From the NCBI GenBank assembly GCA_035535995.1, contig DATLOZ010000022.1:1-64000 (forward strand): a stretch of 64,000 nucleotides of DNA, in the 5' to 3' direction. Below the pieces are notes generated by a model, which made no database searches, was not told where the DNA came from, and saw only the letters and a program-made list of their open reading frames with translations. Of the stretch, positions 15,754 through 23,866 are shown in pieces (position 1 is the first letter of the stretch; every line of letters starts with the position of its first letter). The stretch comes from JANYCO01 sp035535995 (GTDB lineage: Bacteria > Bacteroidota > Bacteroidia > Cytophagales > Cytophagaceae). The translations under genes were made by a program, and so were the position numbers.

Positions 15754-16446
15754 ATGGATATTACAAAGCTAAAAGCGTTGGAAGATCTAATCGCCATACG
15801 AGAACCTTTGGAGATTACTTACAACGATAAAAGAATCGATTATAAAAACGATCAGTTTGATAGCATGATCGCTTCTATTCAAACACAATTGACAAACGCC
15901 AGCTTCACTGTAGTGCCCGTTGAAAATGGAATCAAAGGCACATACCTCGAAGCAACCATATCGGCCAGAAAAAACCAGGAAGCCACAGACAAGGAAACGG
16001 CCTTGATCATGTATATAGATATCAGGTTTAGAGGAACGATCATTAAAAATTACCAGATCACAGCGTTTGAAATGGGAAACGTCGCTACCACGCCGGACCC
16101 GCTTCCTCCGGAAGATGGCCAGACAGAACTGGATATCATGATGGTGAGAGAGCAGCAGTTGATTGATTATTACCAAGCCTTCAATGCTGCAATACTAAAT
16201 CCTACACTTAACTACGCTCTTACTGAAAAGACAGTACAACCAGACGACACCGACGAAGACGATGATGACGACGACGATAGTGGCGATAGCGGAGGCAGCG
16301 GCGATACGGATGATGATAGTGGAAGTGGTGATAGTGGCAGCGGAGACGATACCCCTCCTCCTCCCGAAAAGATACCAGAAGTGCAATATCCTGTATTTAT
16401 CTTCCAGCAATTTTCAGACTTATTACAAAGTCTATTTGCACAATAA
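15754..16446 (+). CDS. Hypothetical protein with an acidic Asp/Ser/Gly linker
   Basis: The 230-residue protein has no signal peptide. An in-frame extension to 15646 has no good initiation context and encodes an odd hydrophobic stretch, so I start at MDITKLKALEDL. Residues 1-165 look like a mixed alpha/beta domain. About 35 residues of almost pure Asp, Ser and Gly follow near 168-203, then PPPP and a short hydrophobic tail (PVFIFQQFSDLLQSLFAQ). A flexible acidic tether with a hydrophobic peptide end suggests docking to another protein. I do not recognise the family. A shared operator motif links it to the lysis-like operon. Confidence 0.6.
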   Translation: MDITKLKALEDLIAIREPLEITYNDKRIDYKNDQFDSMIASIQTQLTNASFTVVPVENGIKGTYLEATISARKNQEATDKETALIMYIDIRFRGTIIKNYQITAFEMGNVATTPDPLPPEDGQTELDIMMVREQQLIDYYQAFNAAILNPTLNYALTEKTVQPDDTDEDDDDDDDSGDSGGSGDTDDDSGSGDSGSGDDTPPPPEKIPEVQYPVFIFQQFSDLLQSLFAQ

Positions 16447-16448
16447 AT

Positions 16449-16485
16449 AAAAAGTCCTTTATGTTTACTCATAAAGGACTTTTTA
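16449..16485. terminator. Bidirectional terminator
   Basis: AAAAAGTCCTTTATG pairs with CATAAAGGACTTTTT around a 6-base loop, with A and T runs on the two sides. It lies between convergent genes and should serve both. Confidence 0.8.
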
Positions 16486-16506
16486 TTTGCTCCTCACTAT
16501 TTAAGA

Positions 16507-17223
16507 TCAGGAACGTCGCTTCGGTTTTGATTTACCTTTGCGCGAAATTTTTTGCTGGATAGTTAGATGTTCCGTATAGCTTATCATCATAAAATACATT
16601 TGGCTTTCTTCCGGAAACTGCAGGATTAACAATTCTACTAATTCCTGAAAACTGAAATTTGCTTCTGGAGGTAGTTTGGCATTCTTTTCATAATAGAGTA
16701 AATAATAAACAATCAAGTCCGGATCGTCTGGTGGTGCATTGAAAGAAAGCACATCTTTTTCAATTATTATTTCTTTGGGTAACATTTTGATCAGACTTGT
16801 CAACTGATCGGGATAAATAAATTCAATTCTTGTTAAAAAGCCTGGAATAGTAAAGATACATTCATTGATTTTTTTTTTAAAATCATTTGAAAACTCTTGC
16901 GCATATGTTAAAAGAATTTGTTCAGCATATCCGAGAGGACTGATCAATTCGATCCAGGGTAGCGTACCTTTGGAAAAAAAACCAGCCAGGATCTTTGTTT
17001 TGTATTCAGAAGTGATCAAACGTTTTATATCATCAGCATTGGCTGACTTATATTTTTGAACAAAAACTGAATATTCCGGGAATTTTTTTTCGATCCACTG
17101 CGCAAGGTAGCGTTCCGGAAAAGCCTCCAAGAGCTTGTATTCGCTGGTCTTTCCCCTTTGCAGAAGATATTCATTAAACGCAGTCCTCGCAGATTGCGTT
17201 TTATTTTTTTTGTTACTTCCCAT
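16507..17223 (-). CDS. Hypothetical basic-tailed protein
   Basis: The 238-residue protein has no signal peptide or membrane segment and is mostly helical. It starts MGSNKKNKTQSA and ends in a strongly basic tail (KGKSKPKRRS), so it may touch nucleic acid or an acidic partner. I do not recognise the family. It converges on the acidic-linker gene at 15754 with a shared terminator. It may belong to the same accessory island, but nothing links it functionally. Confidence 0.55.
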   Translation of the reverse strand: MGSNKKNKTQSARTAFNEYLLQRGKTSEYKLLEAFPERYLAQWIEKKFPEYSVFVQKYKSANADDIKRLITSEYKTKILAGFFSKGTLPWIELISPLGYAEQILLTYAQEFSNDFKKKINECIFTIPGFLTRIEFIYPDQLTSLIKMLPKEIIIEKDVLSFNAPPDDPDLIVYYLLYYEKNAKLPPEANFSFQELVELLILQFPEESQMYFMMISYTEHLTIQQKISRKGKSKPKRRS

Positions 17224-18095
17224 AACTATTTAAGAGTATAAAAAAATCAATATTAATGTAAATAATATCTTTCAAAAAACCTTTTAGGATGACCAAAAGT
17301 AATCAACAGTTTAGAAACCGCTTAATCGTAAATGATCTCTAGATACTGACTGTTGAGAAAAGAAATAGAAACCTGGAAACAGAATTTTATTCAACAGTAA
17401 CGTGAATTGAATCTCTTTTGTCTCGATTTTTTTCATAAAAGAACAATAGTCATCATTAAATTTTTAGGCACCATTGTTTCTGAAAAAACAAACTAACTAA
17501 GGCCGTTTTCCCCATTCGCCAAAAATCATTTTACCCTTTAAAAAAATGACAAAAAATTAAACAATGATAATAATGCAATGTTACAACACAAATTCCACCT
17601 GACAAAAAATAACTGCAGTATTTTTATTTCCTGACTGTTTTATAAAACACAAATAGAATATGACAAATGTTATCTCTCACTTTATCGTTTTGGAAAATTA
17701 TTTATAGAAAAAATTTAGTTCTACTATTATCTTTTTTGATTGAATAATACATGTTATCACACTGAAAAAATATTTTACCAACTTAATCGTTTATAAAAAT
17801 TTAATCATAGAGTGTACAGCTGCAAAAAATCATGTGCGCTGCCTCTCCTTTATTAGCAAGGCTGCTGGATTTATGCATATACGTTTATAGTATTTATACG
17901 TACGCTGTTTTTTTAAAATTGCACTCGAAAAATAAAAAATATAACATCCCTTCTTTTTTGTTGTAGTGTTAGCAAAAAAAATAATAATTAACACAATAAC
18001 CATCTAAAATCATTGTGCAAGAAAAAGTTAATAACTAGTTTTGATCACATTTTTAATTTTCTTTTTTATTCAAACACTTAAACCAAATTAACAAC
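17224..18095. other. AT-rich intergenic region, no gene seen
   Basis: About 870 bases with many T and A runs. I found no frame with protein-like composition on either strand and no RNA gene I can recognise. It separates the accessory island from the secreted CBM9 gene and must hold both divergent promoters. An untranslated regulatory RNA cannot be excluded. Confidence 0.5.
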
Positions 18096-19736
18096 ATGAA
18101 AAAAGCTAAACTTTTTTTGGGGGCTTTCGCATTTTTGTTCGGAAGCGCGCACGCACAGGATTACGTGATTAACAAACACGTTGCAAATTATCCGTACGAA
18201 CAGTCTATTACCATTGATGGCAATTACTGGTATGATCCATTCTGGACTGGTTCGGTTCCAATTCCACGAGCATCAGCAAGCGGCAATGTGGTGGTAGGAT
18301 CCACCGACAACACCTTTGACTTTGCTGCTACTTATGATGAAAATTATCTTTACATCACAACGATTGTAAAGGAAACCTACGCTTTCAATCAAACACAAAC
18401 ATGGTTCCAGGATGATTCCGATCCTAGCACACCTTGGGAAGACGACGCTGTCGAAATTTTTATCGATCCTAAAAACGGGCATCCATTATTCCAGGCGATC
18501 TTCAGCCACAAGGTCGATCCTAACGTACCTCCTGAATTGTGGATCAATGGTAACTATACGAAAGACGGTATTCTTTTCGAAACTGCTTTTCAAACCGGTA
18601 CCAAGTACGTTTCACAATACCAGGTAGAAGTGGCTATTCCATGGAGCAAGCTCGGCATTACACCTCATAGCGGTCTTCAGTTTGGTCTTGATATCGCTGT
18701 AGACGATGACGACAACGGAGGCGCCAGAGACGGCCAGATTGCCTGGAAAGGAACTGCCAACGATTGGAACAGCACCGCCAACTATGGTATTGTCCGCTTG
18801 AATGCGGCCGACTATGGCGTGGGCTACGTAAACTATAACACCGGATCGCCGGTAGTGGATGGAAACGTGATCCACGACGCGGCTTATTCTTCTTTCCCTG
18901 TAGCCAATGTACAGAAGCAAGTGATCGGCACTTCCGACAACGAAGTAAACGTGCGTATGACCTACGATGCCAATTACCTTTATGTAGGTGTAATGGTATG
19001 GGACAACCACGCTTACACCAACACGCTGTACCACGATTCTCCGGAGATCTGGAACGACGATGCGGTGGAAATATTCATCGATCCATTGAATACCAAACTT
19101 CCATATTTCGATCCAAATCTTCATCGCCAGATCCTGGTGAAGTACAGCTCAAGTGGCGTACCTCCGCAAGTAAGCATCAGAGGAAATGCCAATGGAATTC
19201 TTGCCGCTTCACAAATTGAAAATGCTGTGATCTATGTAGGTGGTTACTCTGTAGAAGTAGCTATTCCATGGACCAATCTTGGTATTAGTCCAAACGTAGG
19301 AACCTACATTGGCTTTGACGTTGCTGTAGACGACGATGATGACGGAGGGTTCAGAGATAGTCAATTGGCCTGGAGAGGAACTATCAATGATTATCAAAAT
19401 GCTTCTGTATGGGGAACTATACTTCTGAACTATTATGGATTCTACACAGAAACATCCGGAGCAAGAATTGGTATGACAGCAGATGTTGCCCAGAGCAATT
19501 ATGCTTCAGCTACTTCCTGCTATCCTAATCCAATGAAAGATCAATTAAATATTCAATTCGGCCAGGCTGCCGCAACGATCAAAGTAATGGATGCTCAGGG
19601 AAGAATCATGGCAGAGAAAAATGTAGACGGTATGACGGATTATTCACTGTCAACTTCTGGATTTGAAAGCGGGTTATATATGGTAACCATCTATAGCACC
19701 AGCGGAAAAATTGAGACCTTTAAAGTCGTGAAATAA
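18096..19736 (+). CDS. Secreted tandem CBM9-type carbohydrate-binding protein with T9SS sorting domain
   Basis: The 546-residue protein has a signal peptide (cleavage near AHAQ at 18-21). Two repeats of a CBM9-like beta-sandwich follow (about 25-235 and 240-445), each with DDAVEIFIDP, VEVAIPW and VAVDDDD/IAVDDDD landmarks. A type A T9SS sorting domain ends the protein (from about SCYPNPMKDQL to TFKVVK). CBM9-type domains bind xylan, cellulose or sugar ends. No catalytic domain is present, so it is a binding or surface-anchoring protein exported through the outer membrane by type IX secretion. It stands alone with its own terminators. Confidence 0.85.
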   Translation: MKKAKLFLGAFAFLFGSAHAQDYVINKHVANYPYEQSITIDGNYWYDPFWTGSVPIPRASASGNVVVGSTDNTFDFAATYDENYLYITTIVKETYAFNQTQTWFQDDSDPSTPWEDDAVEIFIDPKNGHPLFQAIFSHKVDPNVPPELWINGNYTKDGILFETAFQTGTKYVSQYQVEVAIPWSKLGITPHSGLQFGLDIAVDDDDNGGARDGQIAWKGTANDWNSTANYGIVRLNAADYGVGYVNYNTGSPVVDGNVIHDAAYSSFPVANVQKQVIGTSDNEVNVRMTYDANYLYVGVMVWDNHAYTNTLYHDSPEIWNDDAVEIFIDPLNTKLPYFDPNLHRQILVKYSSSGVPPQVSIRGNANGILAASQIENAVIYVGGYSVEVAIPWTNLGISPNVGTYIGFDVAVDDDDDGGFRDSQLAWRGTINDYQNASVWGTILLNYYGFYTETSGARIGMTADVAQSNYASATSCYPNPMKDQLNIQFGQAAATIKVMDAQGRIMAEKNVDGMTDYSLSTSGFESGLYMVTIYSTSGKIETFKVVK

Positions 19737-19762
19737 TTTTTTTATAGAACTATTTTTTTTTA

Positions 19763-19790
19763 AAACAGAAGGCCGAAAGGTCTTCTGTTT
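19763..19790 (+). terminator. Intrinsic terminator of the CBM9 gene
   Basis: AAACAGAAGGCC pairs with GGTCTTCTGTTT around a GAAA tetraloop, with one wobble pair, and TTTT follows. It lies 26 bases after the stop codon. Confidence 0.85.
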
Positions 19791-19831
19791 TTTTGACTAC
19801 CAACCAAGAAACAAACCGTTTATTTTTATTA

Positions 19832-19866
19832 CATAAAAAAGTTCTCAAAAAGAGAACTTTTTTATG
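19832..19866. terminator. Second hairpin terminator
   Basis: A perfect 15-base-pair stem (CATAAAAAAGTTCTC against GAGAACTTTTTTATG) has a 5-base A loop. It can act on either strand and lies just before the broken higB gene. Confidence 0.75.
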
Positions 19867-19883
19867 TGTTTTATGTATATTGT

Positions 19884-20216
19884 ATGAAAGTTCATTTAAT
19901 TAAAAAACAGTCCATTCAGGAGTACGTTTAAAAGAATGCACAAAGTAGAATTCCTTTTTCCGAATGGCTTACAGCTATTAATCATGCAGATTGGGGCGAG
20001 CCTGGAGATATTCAAAAAACTTTCGGATCTGCGGATCTTTTAGGGAAAGGGTCCAACAGAGTAGTCTTTGATATAGGAGGTAATAACTATAGAATGATTT
20101 GTAAATATCATTTTGGAGTCACCGAAGTTCATCTATTCATCTGTTGGATTGGTACACATGCCCACTATGATAAACTTAACAACAAGAAACAACAATACAC
20201 CATTAGTTTATATTAA
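19884..20216 (+). pseudogene. higB: higB-type toxin gene interrupted by an early stop
   Basis: Read from ATG 19884, the frame gives MKVHLIKKQSIQEYV, then TAA at 19929-19931, then continues in the same frame to a stop at 20214-20216. The downstream part has the hallmarks of HigB-type mRNA interferases: FSEWLTAINHADWGEPGDI, SADLLGKGSNRVVFDIGG, NYRMICKYHF and CWIGTHAHYDKL. The stop replaces what should be a Lys codon (AAA to TAA). No good internal start lies before the core, so the toxin should be dead unless the stop is read through. The antitoxin gene follows after two bases. Confidence 0.85.
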
Positions 20217-20218
20217 TT

Positions 20219-20623
20219 ATGAAAGATTTAAAATATACGGTCATTAAGAATAAAAAACAGTACACACAATATTGTGATCTGCTGGAAACCCTTGTGTTTG
20301 CTGAAAAGAAAACAAAAGAGATTAAAAATGAAATAGAGCTTCTTAGTCTATTAATTAAGGATTGGGATGATAGACATAGTACATTATCGGAAGTAGATCC
20401 TGTACAGTTACTACATTCTTTAATGAAAGAAAATAATTTAAAGCAAACGGATCTAGTCAAAATTCTGAGGATAAGCAAAGGCCTGGTCTCTGAAATTTTG
20501 AATTACAAAAAAGGAATGTCGAAAGAAATCATTAGAAAACTTTCTGCTCATTTTAAATTAAAGCAAGAAGCTTTTAATAGAGATTATAGTGATAAGCTGA
20601 GACAGGATTATCAATTAGCTTAA
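20219..20623 (+). CDS. higA: HigA-type antitoxin
   Basis: The 134-residue protein has a helical N-terminal half that, in this group, wraps the toxin. Its C-terminal helix-turn-helix lies at about 60-115 (LKQTDLVKILRISKGLVSEILN). It starts two bases after the higB frame ends, the toxin-first order typical of higBA. It normally neutralises HigB and represses the pair's promoter. With the toxin interrupted it is probably an orphan, either retained as a regulator or in early decay. The frame itself is intact and full length. Confidence 0.85.
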   Translation: MKDLKYTVIKNKKQYTQYCDLLETLVFAEKKTKEIKNEIELLSLLIKDWDDRHSTLSEVDPVQLLHSLMKENNLKQTDLVKILRISKGLVSEILNYKKGMSKEIIRKLSAHFKLKQEAFNRDYSDKLRQDYQLA

Positions 20624-20636
20624 TAGGTGGAGATGT

Positions 20637-22019
20637 TTATTTTCCGATACAAAACTTCCCAAAAATCGTCCCCAAGATATCTTTGTCCACGTCGATCTCA
20701 CCGGTAATAGTACCAAGATAATACAAGGCCTGACGAATGTCTTCTGCGAGCAGATCGCTGCTGATCTGCGCATCAAGTCCTTCCTGCACTTTCTCCAGCG
20801 CTTCCTTACTTTTGCTGAGGGCTTCATAGTGGCGGGCGTTGGTGACGATGGCTTTGTCGGCAAGACTCCTTCCTCCTACTACGATCGAGTACAATTCGTT
20901 TTTGAGTTCTTCTATATGTTCTTTCTTGCCCGCAGAGATCCCTATTACAGGATTATTTAATTGCATAGGCAATGGATTCACGTAAGAACCTTCCGGTAAT
21001 AAATCCATTTTGTTTGGCACTACTACAAACGGTACACCGTGTTGGGTAAGTTCCAGAATATCTTTTCTGGCCTCTTCAATGGAAAGTGTGGAAGCATCGA
21101 ACATGTATACCAATAAGGCAGAATGTTTGATCTTTTCAAATGTCTTCTCTACGCCAATTGCTTCAATCGCGTCCGTAGCTTCGCGGATACCGGCGGTATC
21201 GATCAGGCGGAATTCTACGCCACGGATCACTAGTTTTTCTTCAATTGTATCGCGGGTAGTACCGGCTATCTCTGAAACGATCGCGCGCTCTTCGTTGAGC
21301 AGGGCGTTCAACAAAGTAGACTTCCCCGCATTCGGCCTTCCTGCTATCACTGTACTGACGCCTGTTTTAATTGCATTTCCCAGTTGAAACGTATTCAACA
21401 ATTCAAAAAGCATGTGTTGAATTTTCACCACCAAGTTGCGCAGCCGTGTGCGGTCTGCAAACTCTAAGTCTTCTTCGCTGAAATCCAATTCAAGTTCTAT
21501 AAGCGCCGCAAATCCGATCAACTCATCGCGGAGTAATTTTATTTCTTCGGAAATTCCACCCCGCATCTGATTCATCGCCGCACGATGGCTTGCTTCCGAA
21601 TCAGAAGCGATCAGATCTGCTACCGCTTCTGCCTGCGCCAAATCGAAGCGGCCGTTGATAAACGCACGTTGGGTAAATTCTCCAGGCTTCGCGTAGCGCG
21701 CGCCTGACGCGATCAGCAAGCGAATGATCTTTCCTATGATATAGTTAGAACCATGACAGGATATTTCTACTATATTTTCTTTAGTAAAAGATTTAGGAGC
21801 TTTAAAAATAGAAACCAGTACTTCGTCTACAATCGCTCCCTGGTCTACAATCGTGCCGAAATGAATGGTGTGCGATTCTTGTTTGGTGAGGTCTTTTCCT
21901 TTAAAAACTTTCTGACAAATAGAGATCGCTTCTTTACCGGATAAGCGGATCACTGCAATAGCGCCAACGCCCGGGGCAGTAGCGGGGGCTACAATAGTAT
22001 CGTGGATGTCTAGGATCAC
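20637..22019 (-). CDS. mnmE: tRNA uridine-5-carboxymethylaminomethyl modification GTPase MnmE
   Basis: The full-length 460-residue protein has an N-terminal tetrahydrofolate-binding domain opening DTIVAPATAPGVGAIAVIR, and a central helical domain. The inserted GTPase domain has GRPNAGKST (about 226-234), DTAGI and NKMD. The C-terminus CIGK carries the family's essential cysteine. With MnmG it modifies the wobble uridine of certain tRNAs, such as those for Lys, Glu, Gln, Leu and Arg. It converges on higA with 13 bases between stops. A repeat-rich 127-base gap separates it from the thioredoxin-like gene. Confidence 0.97.
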   Translation of the reverse strand: MILDIHDTIVAPATAPGVGAIAVIRLSGKEAISICQKVFKGKDLTKQESHTIHFGTIVDQGAIVDEVLVSIFKAPKSFTKENIVEISCHGSNYIIGKIIRLLIASGARYAKPGEFTQRAFINGRFDLAQAEAVADLIASDSEASHRAAMNQMRGGISEEIKLLRDELIGFAALIELELDFSEEDLEFADRTRLRNLVVKIQHMLFELLNTFQLGNAIKTGVSTVIAGRPNAGKSTLLNALLNEERAIVSEIAGTTRDTIEEKLVIRGVEFRLIDTAGIREATDAIEAIGVEKTFEKIKHSALLVYMFDASTLSIEEARKDILELTQHGVPFVVVPNKMDLLPEGSYVNPLPMQLNNPVIGISAGKKEHIEELKNELYSIVVGGRSLADKAIVTNARHYEALSKSKEALEKVQEGLDAQISSDLLAEDIRQALYYLGTITGEIDVDKDILGTIFGKFCIGK

Positions 22020-22023
22020 TCTT

Positions 22024-22135
22024 TGAAAGTTATGAATGTTGAGTTATGAATTATGAATGTAAAGAGAATTAATCCGTTACTAGTTCTTTAGAATTAACAA
22101 GTAACTAATAACTCAACATTCATAACTCATAATTT
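22024..22135. repeat. AT-rich inverted repeat (TTATGAATTATGAATG family)
   Basis: GTTATGAATG..GTTATGAATTATGAATG on one side pairs with AACTCAACATTCATAACTCA on the other, forming a long hairpin. Related copies lie at 25167-25230 and 26034-26092, each between genes of the neighbouring operon. Confidence 0.6.
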
Positions 22136-22146
22136 CATTGTTAAAT

Positions 22147-22671
22147 TTATTCCGCTACATAGGAAGCATTGAACTGTTCCCAGGATTGGGTTTTGTATTT
22201 TTCTTCTCCTACAAAATGCAGGATCTTGTCGAGCTCGCCGGCTTCACGGTAGCCGGGGATATTGAAGATAAGATCTTCGCCATCGCTCAGGTATAATGTG
22301 GTGGGATATCCGTTGGCTTTGAAAATACGGGTAGCTAATTCTTTTTCGGAAACGGCAGTACCTTTGTAAGCAGAGGTTTTATTGCTTTCAGCATTCAGCT
22401 TCACAGCATAAAATTTCTTGTTCATATATTCTATGATCTTGGGATCCTTCATAGTAGTAGCATCCATTTTCTTGCACCATCCGCACCAGTCTGTATACAC
22501 ATCTATAAAGATCTTTTTCTTTTTTTTCTGGCTTAGCTTGGTTGCTTCAGCATAGCTCATCCATTTGATCTCATCGGTAGGTTTGTCTGATTTCTCCCAG
22601 GTAAAGGATACGATCACCCCGGCAACGGATAGCATTACCAGGACAGTGATTATAAAAAATTTGGTTTTCAT
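22147..22671 (-). CDS. Membrane-anchored or secreted thioredoxin-like protein
   Basis: I start at MKTKFFIITVLVML, which gives 174 residues and a clean N-terminal signal/anchor helix; an extension to 22698 adds nine residues before it. A thioredoxin fold follows with the active-site motif WCGWCKKMD, preceded by KKIFIDVYTD as in the DUF255/thioredoxin_7 group. It contains FKANGYPTTLYLSDG with the expected cis-proline region. It should act as a thiol-disulfide enzyme in the periplasm. It lies downstream of the metal transporter genes, but a long gap with no shared signals makes co-transcription uncertain. Confidence 0.85.
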   Translation of the reverse strand: MKTKFFIITVLVMLSVAGVIVSFTWEKSDKPTDEIKWMSYAEATKLSQKKKKKIFIDVYTDWCGWCKKMDATTMKDPKIIEYMNKKFYAVKLNAESNKTSAYKGTAVSEKELATRIFKANGYPTTLYLSDGEDLIFNIPGYREAGELDKILHFVGEEKYKTQSWEQFNASYVAE

Positions 22672-22787
22672 AATTTTAACAATTGAATTCATAACCAAAT
22701 TTAATCAATAATTATGAATTATACCTGATGAGTGCTGAATGATTGGAATCAGGTTATTTATCAGGTTTTAAAGTTCAAAGTTTAAGG

Positions 22788-23666
22788 TTAAACGTTTTTC
22801 ACTTTGAGCTTTAATTTTTTCATCAAAATTCCCTGGGAAGGAGATAAAAACAGGGCTAGCATAAATTCTATTCCGGCTACAGTACTCATCCCTCCGGCGA
22901 TAGAAGCATCCAGCCAGAGCGCAAGAAAATACCCTCCGGCAGCCGCCAGAATTCCGGCAAGTACGGAGATCAACAACATTTTATTGATCTGGTCTGTGAG
23001 TAAATAAGCAGTAGAGGCCGGTGCCACAAGGAACGCAACTACCAGTATAGCTCCTACGGCTTCAAAAGAAGCAACGGTAGTAAAGGAAACCATTCCCATT
23101 AGCAAATAATGCCACAAGGTCACCGAGATCCCAATAGACGCGGCGTAGGAAGGATCAAACGTAGTAAGAAATAATTCTTTGTATCCGAGTAAAATAAAAA
23201 ATACAACCAAGATCAGCATGATCAATCCGATCCAAAAAGTTCTTGGCCCCATGTCAAAACCGGATGGCAGTACCCAGGTATCCAGCGGCGCCAACGCGAT
23301 CTCGCCGTATAAGACGCAATCCTGGTCCAGGTCTATGTTCTCTGCGTAGTATGAAATGAGAATTACTCCCAAGGCAAACAAGGTAGTAAAGATCACCCCG
23401 ATCGAAGCGTCTTCCTGCAGCCTGGCTTTGCGGTGGAGGAATTCGATCAGGAAGGTAGTTAGCAATCCGATCGTACCTGCTCCTAAGATCATGATGAAAG
23501 AATCGCGGCTACCGGTGAATAGATATGCAACAACAATACCCGGTAACACTGCGTGAGAAATCGCATCACCGATCAAAGCCATTTTGCGCAGCACCAGGAA
23601 GCATCCTAGTAAAGCACAGGAAGCGGCGATGAGAGAGCCGATGGCGATGATGTATAGGTCGTTCAT
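22788..23666 (-). CDS. Manganese/zinc ABC transporter permease
   Basis: The product has 292 residues from MNDLYIIAIG; the longer frame to 23789 is rejected because it runs into the hairpin repeat at 23698-23860. About eight membrane helices have the features of the ABC-3 family (TroC/TroD, ZnuB, MntB): DAISHAVLPG near the N-terminus and the FEAVGAILVVAFLVAPAS stretch. It is the last gene of a five-gene operon with its repressor, binding protein, ATPase and a second permease. Two different permeases suggest a heterodimeric channel as in TroBCD systems. Manganese is favoured over zinc because of the co-encoded DtxR-type regulator. Confidence 0.9.
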   Translation of the reverse strand: MNDLYIIAIGSLIAASCALLGCFLVLRKMALIGDAISHAVLPGIVVAYLFTGSRDSFIMILGAGTIGLLTTFLIEFLHRKARLQEDASIGVIFTTLFALGVILISYYAENIDLDQDCVLYGEIALAPLDTWVLPSGFDMGPRTFWIGLIMLILVVFFILLGYKELFLTTFDPSYAASIGISVTLWHYLLMGMVSFTTVASFEAVGAILVVAFLVAPASTAYLLTDQINKMLLISVLAGILAAAGGYFLALWLDASIAGGMSTVAGIEFMLALFLSPSQGILMKKLKLKVKNV

Positions 23667-23697
23667 TTTTTTATTAATTTTATTTATGAATTGCAAC

Positions 23698-23860
23698 GTC
23701 ATTGCGAGGAATTCCCGACGATAGTCGGGAGTGACGAAGCAATCCGTTTCTACGAAGCCTGAGCCAGCTATAAGGACGACTAGTTTCAATCCAACAAGGC
23801 TGCGTAGCTAACGGATTGCTTCGTCGCGTGCCGCTATAGCGTCACACTCCTCGCAATGAC
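23698..23860. repeat. Palindromic GTCATTGCGAGG element
   Basis: The 163-base element begins GTCATTGCGAGGA and ends TCCTCGCAATGAC. Inner inverted blocks are GACGAAGCAATCCG against CGGATTGCTTCGTC and a small CCCGAC-GATA-GTCGGG hairpin. A second copy is at 37519-37681. The same signature is widespread in bacterial genomes as a non-coding mobile repeat. Confidence 0.8.
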
Positions 23861-23866
23861 AGTTAT

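Noticed and set aside
1..17223. A complete prophage
   Set aside because: No integrase, terminase, portal, capsid or tail-structural genes are present in the window.
23667..23789. N-terminal extension of the second metal permease
   Set aside because: It is translated from the mobile GTCATTGCGAGG element and does not resemble any permease N-terminus.
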